The notes under the pieces are model-generated. The model did no database searches, was not told the DNA's origin, and saw only the letters and a program-made list of their open reading frames with translations. Of a stretch of 64,000 nucleotides of DNA, positions 45,605-56,574 are shown one piece after another (position 1 is the first letter of the stretch; every line of letters begins with the position of its first letter). The position numbers were made by a program, and so were the translations under genes. The DNA lies in NCBI RefSeq assembly GCF_041381155.1, contig NC_091134.1:3592001-3656000 (forward strand), given 5' to 3'. The stretch comes from Argopecten irradians (taxonomy: Eukaryota; Mollusca; Bivalvia; Pectinida; Pectinidae).

Positions 45605-46876
45605 CTGAAAAACCTTAGAAAATTAAGTTACTTGCAAAGGGATAACATATTAATTTCCAATATTCATCAATTTGCAAAAGAAATAGGTAATTATTGTTAA
45701 AAACACAGTGGCCAATGGTCCTAAACATGTCATCTGAACAAATAAAAACTATATGGCGCATTTGAACAGGAAAATATTCAAACAAGTTCCAAGGTGGGTA
45801 ACTTTGAATCCATCTTGGATTTTGAAAGACATTGCAATGTTGTTTTTAAATGCCGAAAAATAATAACACTCTGTAGAGGTATCAACCAACTAAATAAAAA
45901 AAAAAGACCTTCGAATTGGCCCCTGTGGTATACACGATTGAGCCCCAGATATGAAATTTTAACCCGGCCGCTGATTGGCTGGCTAATTATGAATTTCAAA
46001 AGAAAAAATGTTTTCTGACAGTGTAATTATCCTAGATCCAATTTGGAAATTCATCAATCAATTTTGATAATGAGATGTAGTACAAAAGAAATATGGATTT
46101 CAATATACCATTGGTTGGTGTAAAAAACACATGAGCCAATGGTCCTTAACTATAAAAAACAGGAGTCATTTTTCTGACAATAAAACGCCTTAAAGTTTGA
46201 GTGCTAATTTAATTCATTTGAATCCGAAAAAAGGTAATATCCTATATGGATTAGAGTACATGTGCACGAAAGGGATTTTTTGGTAAACATTTAATTTCCA
46301 TCTTTGTTTTATATGATTTTTGATCTGTCGGGGTGGAGTTCTTTTAATTATAGACAATAGACAAACTAATATTCCCTTTGTTTTTTAATAATACATTATC
46401 AAAACTTTAACAAAAGTTAAACACTGTAGTCTATGTAAAATTATTTAGTTGGTTGCTCTCTTAGACAGATCTTCCTTACATTCAGAAAAATTTTCAGCAC
46501 CAAAGCTGGAAAACTTTAAAATATGTTTTTCATGAAGGCAACTTGGGTGCCCACATTGGACCAACCCGAAAAAATAACAACACTTGGTCAGGACCATGTC
46601 AGAATCATTTCAAGCACCTTATCTAAAACTCGAGAAGGAGTTTAAAATGTTATATAAAGATTTAAGATAACCAAGTTTGTCCGAGACACGTATCGGTTTT
46701 CATATTTTTGACATGAACCGGTGTGCAACAAACATTAAACGTATATTGGCTTCATATTCAATCCTTTTATTTTAACATTTTGTCACTAAAAACAAACATT
46801 AGATTTGAAATGGTGCACTAGCGAGCAGCCCCATATGTATAATAAACACAAATGCTAAACTAAAAGTTCACATTAC
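45605..46876. other. Intron between exons 2D and 2E
   Basis: Aligns with 31258-32082 of cassette 3 but carries many extra single bases in its first ~200 bp and an additional ~450 bp (45890-46430) not seen there. No supported coding sequence; open frames at 45778-46018 are not conserved. Confidence 0.55.
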
Positions 46877-46980
46877 TTGTCAGATTGCAGAAACCTCCGA
46901 GTTCTTAACCTCTGAGATATTTTCTTCTCGATCTCCTTTCTGATTTCAGGTGAATCAGTGGCTGGGCATTTTTCCTGAAT
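46877..46980 (-). CDS. Cassette 2 exon D
   Basis: A 104-nt exon encoding IQEKCPATDSPEIRKEIEKK and ending RFLQSD plus two bases. The donor is GTAATG and the acceptor CTAG. It differs from exon D of cassette 3 by a few substitutions and is intact. Confidence 0.8.
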
Positions 46981-47427
46981 CTAGAAAAAGAAATTTTAGT
47001 TTTGTTCCTGTTGAGAGTTTGATTGATTTAAAATATTCAATATCCAGAAATGGTTAGTTAAAAATCAATTCGCTTATAATTATAGTAAAATGCGTTTTAA
47101 TTCACATTTCTTATACACACCAGGTTTGCAGGTCTCGATATTATACCATGCCAGAAATGTAAACTAAAAAAAACTGTGAACTTTGAAGTAGACTTTGATT
47201 CATGGGAGCATATACTGAAAAATATATATGGAATACATCAAGGAACTTTTGAAAAATTATGAAGAGCAGTTTAATTGGAAATAGTTTTAGTAAATCTGAC
47301 ATAAATCTCAGAGGGCAAACTGAAGATGGCATTCAAACAATGTATTCTAAGTAGCAGGTTATCTTGGAATGAAGGTCAAGAAAAAAACAAACAGCTTTGA
47401 GTGAAATGCTGAAATTTATCTACTTAC
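46981..47427. other. Intron between exons 2C and 2D
   Basis: Unique AT-rich sequence of ~450 bp. It is the empty-site counterpart of the element at 32291-33601 in cassette 3: the flank AGCAGGTTATCTTGGA runs directly into GCTTTGAGTGAAATGCTG. Confidence 0.6.
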
Positions 47428-47505
47428 ATATTTCATTAACTTGTCTAAGTTCTTGTCTTTCATGGATTCCACTTGAATTTTATCCATCCCTTGTCTGACA
47501 ATTCT
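47428..47505 (-). CDS. Cassette 2 exon C
   Basis: A symmetric 78-nt exon encoding RIVRQGMDKIQVESMKDK and ending NLDKLMKY, with donor GTAAGT and acceptor AATAG. Open. A 56-bp minisatellite begins ~40 bp upstream of its acceptor. Confidence 0.8.
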
Positions 47506-47544
47506 CTATTAAAAAAAAAAAATAACAAAATATTATACATGTGT

Positions 47545-48095
47545 ATTGGGGGAATAAGTCAGATATGGCCCCAGCTAAATAACTGACCCACCAAGGCATC
47601 AGACTCTGACACACTTCAGGAAGGGCCCCAGTAAATGACTGACCCACCAGGGTATCAGACTCTACCACACGTCAGGAAGGGCCCCACTAAATGACTGACA
47701 CACCAGGGTATCAGACTCTACCACAAGTCAGGAAGGGCCCCACTAAATGACTGACCCACCAGGGTATCAGACTCTACCACAAGTCAGGAAGGGCCCCACT
47801 AAATGACTGACCCACCAGGGTATCAGACTCTACCACAAGTCAGGAAGGGCCCCACTCAATGACTGACATACCAGGGTATCAGCTCTACCACAAGTCAGGA
47901 AGGGCCCCAGTAAATGACTGATCTACCAGGGTATCAGACTCTACCACAAGTCAGGAAGGGCCCCACTAAATGACTCACCCACAAGGATATCAGACTCTAC
48001 CACAAGTCAGGAAGGGTCCCACTAAATGACTGACCCACCAGGGTATCAGACTCTACTACAAGTCAGGAAGGGTCCTGCTTAACGACTGACCCACC
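47545..48095. repeat. 56-bp minisatellite
   Basis: About 10 copies of a 56-bp unit, CCACCAGGGTATCAGACTCT followed by ACCACAAGTCAGGAAGGGCC and CCACTAAATGACTGAC. It sits just upstream of exon 2C, at the position occupied by the 39-bp array in cassette 3. Confidence 0.93.
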
Positions 48096-48699
48096 ATATC
48101 TAATATGACTAAATGCCTTAAAGGGAACAGCCAGTTGTTTTAGTAACCATTAGGTATGCAGTGTTAAAAAAGTAAATTTTATGGAAATAACCAAACTTTT
48201 AATAGATCATCTTTTATTTATGTACTCTATCTTTCATCTTCCAACCCCCATTTGAAGAAAGAAATGTTATTTCCATAACAACTTGTAATATTGTAAGTTG
48301 GTAGTTCATTATTTAACACCACCAAGAATATATTTCTTTTCCAAACGGGTGAAAAAATTGAAAAAAACAATCATTTTTCCAAGTCACTTGACCACTTGAA
48401 TCCAATATGGCCCACAATATCGTTGAGCTTCTGCCAGATAAAGATTTACGTTCTTTCGAATTACAAGAGAGTATTTGAATGGCTCGGTAATATGAGTTTA
48501 CTGAAAAGTATCATATCCATTGTGAATGAATCCAATATGGCCAATGGAAACTGAATTTGACAGTGTGCAGAGCTGAAAGTTGAAGTTTTTTTTTATCATA
48601 TTTTCATGTTTGTGTTACCCTAGAAGTGATTTGCACCCTCGGACTGCACTCTAACTCACAAAGTACCATAAACCAAACAGAATATATAGCTAAACTCAC
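48096..48699. other. Intron between exons 2B and 2C, left part
   Basis: Aligns with 34956-36125 and 37434-37576 of cassette 3 and lacks the 1.3-kb element inserted there. A short open frame (48604-48834) is exon 2B read into its flanks. Confidence 0.6.
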
Positions 48700-48800
48700 A
48701 TTCAAGATTGATTTATCCAAGGTGTCAAAGACTTCGGAGTCGTCTGATTCTTCATTTTTCTTAAAATCACTGTCATCATCTTCCTCTACAGAATCAGCAC
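48700..48800 (-). CDS. Cassette 2 exon B (acidic linker)
   Basis: A 101-nt exon (2 bases + 33 codons) encoding ADSVEEDDDSDFKKNEESDD and ending LDKSILN. The donor is GTGAGT and the acceptor AAAG. It differs from exon B of cassette 3 at only a few positions. Ser/Asp-rich, with many potential casein-kinase-2-like sites (inference). Confidence 0.78.
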
Positions 48801-49389
48801 CTTTAGACAAACATGTCATATAACAAGTAACCACTGTACCACTGTTAGAATATGTATCATTGAATACTTAGGCTCAAGTTTGATAGCAAACAAACTTGGC
48901 CTCAAGTATCCCATATATAACACATCTAAATTATATATAAGTTAAATCATATCCCATTCCTTCATCAAACATGACAGTATTTTAACATACCATCATATTG
49001 TAATACAAGGCTCCAATTGGCCTAAACCATTCACCTGCTATCTGACTATCATGCTGCATACTAAACAGGCTTTTTCCATGTTTTACCTCATTAAAAAATG
49101 GTCAACTTCACAGAATTGGACAATCTTGTCCAGCCATTATCACTTCGTCGAAGCATCTAACAGGGTCATCATCAGGTTTCTAGTACTCTTAAATATTAAC
49201 GATATGTTATTTTAAAATATTAGCCTAATTAGCCTATTTGACCCCTGTGACCTTGAATGAAGGTTAATGTCATTAATTTGAACAAGCTTAGAAGCCCTTC
49301 ATCCTAGAATAGTACATGTCAAATATCAAGTTTCCATGGCATTGTGAAGTCATATAAAGGGAAGATTTGACTATAGTACAACTTTATAT
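48801..49389. other. Intron between exons 2A and 2B, upstream of the array
   Basis: Aligns with 37678-38206 of cassette 3 (shared ACCATCATATTGT, ACCATTCACCTGCTATCTG and GCATCTAAC) over most of its length. No coding sequence or element seen. Confidence 0.55.
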
Positions 49390-50232
49390 AATGCATCACA
49401 TTATGATTGCCTCTTTACCATAGTGTAATTCATCATGATTATCTCCCCTTACCATTAGGTCCCCCACCATGATTATCTCCCCTTACCATCAAGTCGTCCA
49501 TTATGTTTATCTACTTTACCATGATGTCAATCATCATGATTATCCCCCTTACCATCAAGTGTCTATTATGTTTATCTACCCTTTTACCATGATGTCACTC
49601 ATCATGATTATCTCCCCTTTAGTCGTCTTTATGTTTATCTCCCTTTTACCATGATGTCACTCATCATGATTATCTCCCCTTACCATCAAGTCGTCTATTA
49701 TGTTTATCTACCTTTTACCATGATGTCACTCATCATGATTATCTCTCCCTTACCATCAAGTCATCTATTATGTTTATCTCCCTTTTACCATGATGTCACT
49801 CATCATGATTATCTCCCCTTACCATGATGTTCCTCACCATGATTATCTCCCCTTACCATGATGTTACTCATCATGATTGTCTCTCCTTACCATTAAGTTG
49901 CCCACCATGATTATCTCCCCTTATCATGATGTTCATCAGTCATGATTATCTCCCCATACCATGATGTCTCTCATCATAATTATCTCCCCTTACCATGATG
50001 TCTCTCATCATAATTATCTCCCCTTACCATGATGTCTCTCATCATAATTATCTCCCCTTACCATGATGTTCCTCATCATAATTATCTCCCCTTACCATTA
50101 AAGTCCCCACAATGAGTATCTCCCCTTATCATGATGTTCCTCATCATAATTATCTCCCCCTTACCATGATGTTCCTCATCATGATTATCTCCCTTTACCA
50201 TTATGTCTCTCATCATAATTATCTCCCCTTAC
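49390..50232. repeat. 34-bp donor-site minisatellite, cassette 2
   Basis: About 25 units, the longest of the exon A arrays, with two subtypes (ACCATCAAGTCGTCTATTAT-GTTTATCTACC alternating at 49.45-49.8 kb, and CATGATGTTCCTCATCATAA-TTATCTCCCCTT later). It runs directly into exon 2A. Confidence 0.92.
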
Positions 50233-50359
50233 CATGATCTCGCTCATAATTGTCCACTCTACTGGAATCTTCCATTGTAGTGTTTCCCACAGCTATCCTC
50301 CCCTTGGCTTGTAAAAGATTCAGCAGTAAGCTTAGCTTTTAGTCAAGATGTCTGAACGT
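50233..50359 (-). pseudogene. Cassette 2 exon A, frameshifted
   Basis: At 127 nt it has two single-base insertions relative to the 125-nt copies in cassettes 3 and 4: one in the AAAAG run of the LTKAK codons and one in the GGGAAA run. The first puts a TAA in frame just after RSDILTK. Everything else, including donor GTAAGGGGAG and acceptor GCAG, matches the intact copies. Both changes lengthen homopolymers, so a sequencing error is at least as likely as a real mutation. Confidence 0.7.
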
Positions 50360-50602
50360 CTGCACAATCAACAATTATCTTAGAAAAGTCATGGCAATCA
50401 TTATGTTTCAAACGAGGATTTTATCCTAACTCGTTTATCATTTAATAACTGCATTACGGAAATATTAAAAAATATTTAAATGTTTTTGTATACCCATTTT
50501 TTTGTGATTTCTTTCCTTACATTTCTAGCAAATCTATGAAACTTTGATAAATGTGACATAAAAAGAACTTCTATTCTTCTGAATTATGATACAGCAATAT
50601 AC

Positions 50603-50646
50603 CTATTTCTCTGTAGCCTTTTGGTCAGATTCTCAGCTTCAACATT
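50603..50646 (-). CDS. Cassette 1 exon I
   Basis: A 44-nt exon encoding NVEAENLTKRLQRN, ending in phase 2, with acceptor TTGTAG and donor GTATAT. It is intact, unlike its cassette 2 counterpart at 39163. Its flank and the 41-bp array upstream appear interleaved at 52.0-52.5 kb (see findings). Confidence 0.75.
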
Positions 50647-50869
50647 CTACAAAACAAAGAGATATCTATAAATATGTATGTCAATATGACTTTAAGTGTG
50701 TGCAGATGTTTCAGGTAATTAATCTTTTGTTATATGTTTAGTCAGGTAGGTAATCAATCTATTGATGGTGAATGATCGCTCTGAAAAGTGGTTTGTTTGT
50801 GTAACTTTAGCAAGGAACTTAAATTATGTGGCAATAGTGTCGGAGAATATTTGTATTAGATATGGACAG

Positions 50870-53800
50870 ATAGAATCAGCATGGGTTTATAAAGAGTAAA
50901 CACCTCCCTGACAGAATCAGCAGGGTTTATAGTGAGTAAATACCTCCCTGACAGAATCAGCAGGGGTTTATAGTGAGTAAATACCTACCTGACAGAATCA
51001 GCAGGGGTTTATAGTGAGTAAATACCTTCCTGACAGAATCAGCAGGGGTTTATAGTGAGTAAATACGCCTCCCCTGACAGAATCAGCAGGGGTTTATAGT
51101 GAGTAGAATACCTCCCCCGACAGAATCAGCAGGGGTTTATAGTGAAGTAAATACCTCCCTGACAGAATCAGCAGGGTGTTTATAGTGAGTAAATACCTCC
51201 CCTGACAGAATCAGCAGGGGTTTAATAGTGAGTAAAATACCTCCCTGACAGAATCAGCAGGGGATTTATAGTGAGTAAATACCTCCCTGACAGAATCAGC
51301 AGGGGTTTATAGTGAGTAAATACCTCCCTGACAGAATCAGCAGGGTTTATAGTGAGTAAAATATCTCCCTGACAGAATCAGCAGGGGTTTATAGTGAGTA
51401 AATACCTCCCTGGACTAAAGAATCAGCAGGGGTTTATAGTGAGTAAATACCTCCCCGACAGAATCAGCAGGGGTTTATAGTGAGTAAATACCTCCCCTGA
51501 GCAGAATCAGCAGGGGGGTTTATAAGTGAGTAAATACCTCCCTGACAGATATCAAGCAGGGGATTTATAGTGATGTAAAAATACCTCCCTGACAGCAATC
51601 AGCAGGGCCGGGTTTTATAGTGAGTAAATACCTCCCTGGACAGAATCAAGCAGGAGGTTTATAGTGAGTAAATACCTTCCTGACAGAATCAGCAGGGAAT
51701 TTATAGTGAGTTAATACTCCCTGACAGAATCAGCAGGGGTGTTACCTCCCCAAGTGAGGGTATTTTACCTCCCTGAACTATCAGCAGGGGTTTATAGTGA
51801 GTAAATACTCAGAATATCCTGGGGTTTATAGTGTAAAAACACTCCTGACATGAATCAGCAGGGGTTTATAGTGATGTAGTGACCCCGACAGAATCAGCAG
51901 GGGTTTATAGTGAGTAAAACCTCCCTGACAGAATCAGCAGGGGTTTATATGAGTAAATACCTCCCTGACAGAATCAGATATGAAACCTCCCTGACAGAAT
52001 CAAGGGGGTTTATAGTGAGTAAATATCCCTCTAGTGAGAATTATGATACCTCCCTGACAGAATCACCTATGAGTAAATTCCCTGTAGCAGGGTTTTTTGG
52101 TAAATATTCCCTGACAGAATCAGCTTCAACATTCTACCTCCCAAAAAAAAGAGATATTTATAGTGAGTAAATATGAATGATCAGAATCATGGTTTCAATA
52201 TGAGTAAATACCTCCCCTGACAGAATCAGCAGGGTGTGTGCAAAATTCAGGGGTTTATAGTGAGTAAAATCCCTGACAGAATCAGCAGGGGTTTTTAGTT
52301 AAATACCTTGACAGAATCAGGTAGGTAATCAATCTATTGAATCAGCAGGTGATATGATACCTCTGACAAAAGGGGTTTGTTTGGTATACCTTGACAGACC
52401 TTATCAGCAAGGAATCAGCAGGGGTTTAATTACCTGTGCAATAGGGGAGTCGGAGTAATACCTCCCTGACAGAATCAGCAGGGGTTTATTGAGTAAATAC
52501 CTTGACAGAATCAGCAGGGGTTTATGTGAGTAAATACCTCCCTGACAGAATCAGCAGGGGTTTATAGTGAGTAAATACCTCCCTTATAAAGAGTAAATAC
52601 CTCCCTGACAGAATCAGCAGGGGTTTTTAGTGAGTAAATACCTCCCTGACAGAATCAGCAGGGGTAGTGAGTAAATACCTCCCTGACAGAATCAGCAGGG
52701 TTAAATAGTGAGTCAATACCCTCCCTGACAAGAATCAGCAGGGGTTTATAGGTGAGATAAATTACCTCCCCGACAGAATCAGGCATGGGTTTATAGATCA
52801 ATAGTGGAGGTAAAATACATCCCTTACAGAAACAGTCATGGTTGTGAACAGTTGAGTACAAACCTCGCATCGCCAGAATCATGCAGGGGTTTAAAGTAGA
52901 GTAAATAACTCTCTGCTGGACAGAAACAGCAGGGGATTTTTATAGAGAAGTAAATACCTCGCTGACAGAAATCAGATCAGCAGTGGAATATTTTATATGA
53001 GTAAAAACCTCCCCGACAGAATCGCAGCAGGGTTAAAATGTGATTAAATAACCCGTCCCTGACAGAATCAGCATGGGTTTATAGTTAGAGAAACATACCT
53101 CCCTGCCAGAAACATGGCAGGATTATATATGTTGAGAAAAAACCTCCGCCGACAGAATTCCGCAGGGGTTTATCGTGAGTAAAACATAATCACCCTGACC
53201 GAATCATCATCAGGGTTTTAATAGGAGAGTACATATGCTCCACTTGACAGAATCCAGCAGGGGTTTTTATAGGTGAGTAAATACCACCCGTGAAGTGAAT
53301 CAGCAGTGGATATTTAATGAGTAAAGTTACCTACCCCGCTGACAGAATCATCAGGGGTTTAATAGTGAGTAAATACCTCGCTGACAGAATCTATCAGGTG
53401 TTTTAAATATTGAGTAAATAAACTCCCTGTACAGAATCATCGAGTGGTTAATAGTGAGTAAAATACCTTCGCTGTACAGAATCAGCATGGGTATTATAGT
53501 GAGTAAAAACCTCCACCGACCAGAATCAGCAGGGGTTTATAGTGAGTAAATAACCTCCCTTACAGAATCAGCAGGTTTATGGTAGTTGAGTAAATACCTC
53601 CCTGACAGAATCAGCAGGGGATATAAGTGAGTAAATACCTCCCTGACAAGAAACAGCAGGTGGTTTATAGTGAGTAAAAACATCTCCCGGACAGTATCAG
53701 CAGGGGTTTATAGTGAGTAAATACCTCCCTAGACAGAAACAGCAGGGATTTATAGTGAGTAAATGACACCTCCCCTACAGAATCAGCAGGGGGTTCTATA

Positions 53801-54325
53801 GTTGATAACTAACTCCCTGACAGAATCAGCAGGGGTTTATAGTGAGTAAATACCTCCCTGACAGAATATCAGACAGGGGTTTATAGTTGAGTAAATCCCA
53901 GCTCCCTGACAGAATCATCACGGGGTTTATAATGAGTAAAAATACCTCCCTGACAGAATCCTGCAGGGGTAGTGCCGCGAAATACCTCCCTGATCAGCGG
54001 GTATATCTGTGAGGTAAGGTGGGGGGGTTTATAGTGTCCGGTGTGTCTGCTGACATAATCAACAGGGTTTTATAGGTGAGTAACTACCTCCGCTGACAGA
54101 ATCAGCAGGGGTTTAAAAGTTGAGTAAATACCTTTCCCTGACATAATCAGCAGGTGGTTAATAGTGATGTAAAAACCATCCCTGGGACAGAATCAGCATA
54201 GGGATTATAGTGAGTGAAATACCTCCCTGAACAGAATCAGACAGGGTATTATTTATAGTGAGTACATGACCTGCCCTGACAGAATTAATATCAAGGGGTT
54301 TATGAATTAAATGTTTTCCTGACAC
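50870..54325. repeat. 41-bp minisatellite, cassette 1
   Basis: About 80 copies of the same 41-bp unit as at 39.5-42.4 kb, in the same intron of the neighbouring cassette. Units are uniform to ~51.5 kb, then increasingly irregular. At 52.02-52.46 kb it is interleaved with pieces of the unique sequence from 50580-50880. Confidence 0.92.
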
Positions 54326-54919
54326 ATGAAAAATTATTACAAAGAAAACTAAAGTCTTCATTAAAACCAGTATATTATCCTTAATATACTCTTGTTTCTT
54401 TATTGCACATACACTTATTTTGGTAAAACCATGTACATATGAGGGCAGCCTTATAAGTTATTTTGCCTTTACCTCAGATCTGTGTTTAACATTCATTTAA
54501 AAACATTATTTTAAAGTACACAAAAAGGGCATATGATTTAGTTTACTTTAAAACTCTAAATGTCTAAACTTAAATGTCTATAAGCCTTAGATAGTAAGTC
54601 CAATTTGAATTATCATTAACAGAGATTATGTAAATTGGACAGAGGAGTCACTCAGCAAAAAGTTATGCCCTAGCTTGACTCTGTGTATTCTATAAAGAAA
54701 GTTCCTTCCCATGACTACTAAATGGACAGAATATTATACAATGAATAAGGGGAATTTATGGAATGGAAGTTTGAATGAAATGGTTAGAGTGGTCACCCAC
54801 TTGATAGTAGGGGCCCTACCTGTATCAATAGTAAACTTTACGCTGTCGCGTTGTATTAAAAAATAGTTGAGTAAAGAAATATGACAGAAATAAATTTAGA
54901 TAATTGCATGAGTTATAAC
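54326..54919. other. Unique sequence where exon 1H would be expected
   Basis: About 500 bp of AT-rich sequence with no match to the paralogous intron. From ~54862 (AAAAAATAGTTGAGTAAAGAAAT) it aligns with 42588 onwards in cassette 2, immediately upstream of exon 2H. The 60-nt exon H and its acceptor are thus missing just at the breakpoint. Confidence 0.65.
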
Positions 54920-55131
54920 ACAACAAGAAAGGCCTGTAATCTTTCACTTGGTCTGTGAAGCCATGTATGTGTTATGGTATTTATATATCCTCAAGGACAG
55001 AAGGATGAGATTACAGAGGGACAGACAGGAGGTTGGACAGAAGGATGGACAGAAGGATGGACAGAAGGACGGACAAACCACAGATTAAAGGCAATCTGAA
55101 TAACCCACCATGTGATAATGGTGGGTTAATA
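54920..55131 (+). mobile_element. Decayed hairpin-ended element (cassette 1 copy)
   Basis: Homologue of 42673-42876 at the same intronic position: CAACAAGAAAGGCCTGTAAT, a GGACAGAAGGATGGAC tract and 3' ACCCACCATGTGATAATGGT-GGGTTAAT. It is a shared, pre-duplication insertion. Confidence 0.65.
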
Positions 55132-55461
55132 ACGAGCATAAATCACATAATTAAATCTTTAATGCAAGGTAATAAATATATATAAATATCCAATAGCAGG
55201 TCTGTACAAATGTATATTTCTGTTATATTTACTGGCACGAAATCCTCAAAGGCAACCTGTCTATAGTGACCATTTTCTTTCTCCCCTTTAGTGGTTATAA
55301 TAGACAGGTTTGTACGTACAACTAAATTTCTAAATTATCAAAACAAAATAGCTACCTGTTGGTCATTTTTGTTTTAATTCAACAGGTAACATAAAAGATG
55401 TCACTGGAATAAATTTGATAAAACCATCTTGAATTATTGTTAATATCCTTATATACATAAA

Positions 55462-55875
55462 CAGGGGTCGACATTAAGGCTTGTCCGCTTGTCCTGGTAC
55501 CAGACCAAAATGCTGTCGGACAAGTTCAAATGCTGAAGTACTTTTCCGACCGGACAAGTGGGTTGCTCAGTCATGAAATCAAATTTTATTTATTGACAAT
55601 TTATCTCACAAAAAATATATATATTTCAACAAAATTTCAAGAATTTCTATCAAATTCCTGATGATGTCACTTACATTTTCATATGTCACATCACCGGTTT
55701 TTGTGTATTCATCAGATTTTTAGAAGCATTAAAAAAAACATAAAATCTGCAATTCTATCAATGTGTTAGACCAAAAATTGCAAGATCAAAAGGTTGAAAT
55801 TATATTCGGACAAGTGCATTTACGACGAACTTGTCTGAAAGGGCAAGTGTTGAAAAAAGTTAATGTAGACCCCTG
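55462..55875. mobile_element. Short TIR element, 414 bp
   Basis: Ends are inverted: CAGGGGTCGACATTAA at the left and, reversed, CAGGGGTCTACATTAA at the right. The subterminal sequence contains repeated GGACAAGT in both orientations. It is absent from the paralogous intron of cassette 2 (near 43185). The CAGGGGT start resembles hAT-type non-autonomous elements (inference); the target duplication is unclear. No coding capacity. Confidence 0.72.
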
Positions 55876-55990
55876 ATAAAATTGATTTTGAACAGATTAC
55901 CGCAGTCACCAGTGATGAATTAGCTTAAGTGCATTACAGTGCTAATAGCGCTAAAACCCTAATATTTACAGTCCTTAATAGTTTGATTAC

Positions 55991-56109
55991 CTTTATCTTT
56001 TCCCAACTTCTTTTATCTTTAGGATATGGAAGTACTGGTACTCTGGTATATCTTCTTGTTTTCGTGATTTCCAGCTGTGCAAATTCTTCCCTCATAGAGT
56101 CCTCAATAT
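55991..56109 (-). CDS. Cassette 1 exon G
   Basis: A 119-nt exon (2 bases + 39 codons) encoding IEDSMREEFAQLEITKTRR and VPVLPYPKDKRSWEKIK. The acceptor is TTTAAG and the donor GTAATC. Nearly identical to exon G of cassette 2. No exon H follows before exon I in this cassette, but because G ends and I starts in phase 0 the frame is kept. Confidence 0.8.
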
Positions 56110-56282
56110 CTTAAAACATAAAATTGTAAGTATTTCAGTAGTACCGGTATGTAATATCTTGATACAATTCATTATCTCGATTTTGTTGTTAACAGGAAAA
56201 GAACCCAGCTTCTCTTTAAGGAATTTTTTAATATTAAATTCCCGATAGGAAAATTTTACAGAAGCTAATTAAGGAAAATAAT

Positions 56283-56370
56283 CTTCACATTTTTGTGATT
56301 TCCAGCAAAATCTTTCCTCATAGAACCCTCAATGTCTTAATAAATACTTGAAATATTTCATTAATTACTA
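56283..56370 (-). pseudogene. Partial duplicate of exon G 5' end with acceptor
   Basis: Upstream of exon 1G lies a second copy of its acceptor and first ~50 nt (ACATTGAGG-TTCTATGAGG, then GATTTTGC and GAAATCACAAAAA), plus ~35 bp of the adjoining intron. The copy lacks the LPYP part and a donor. It provides a decoy 3' splice site, presumably not used productively. Confidence 0.6.
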
Positions 56371-56574
56371 ATATGTAATGCTTTCCTATGGAGAATTTTA
56401 AGTTAAGGAATTCCTTATGAAATGTTCATGAAACTAGTACTGGGCCCAGGCAAAATTTAACCTATCAAAGCCCTTTCTCAGGTCAAAACAAATTAATAAA
56501 TATAAAAAAAAAGACTTCAATTTTCAATGAAACACTTCAATCAAGTCAAAGGTGAACTCATGTATGCTTAATAT

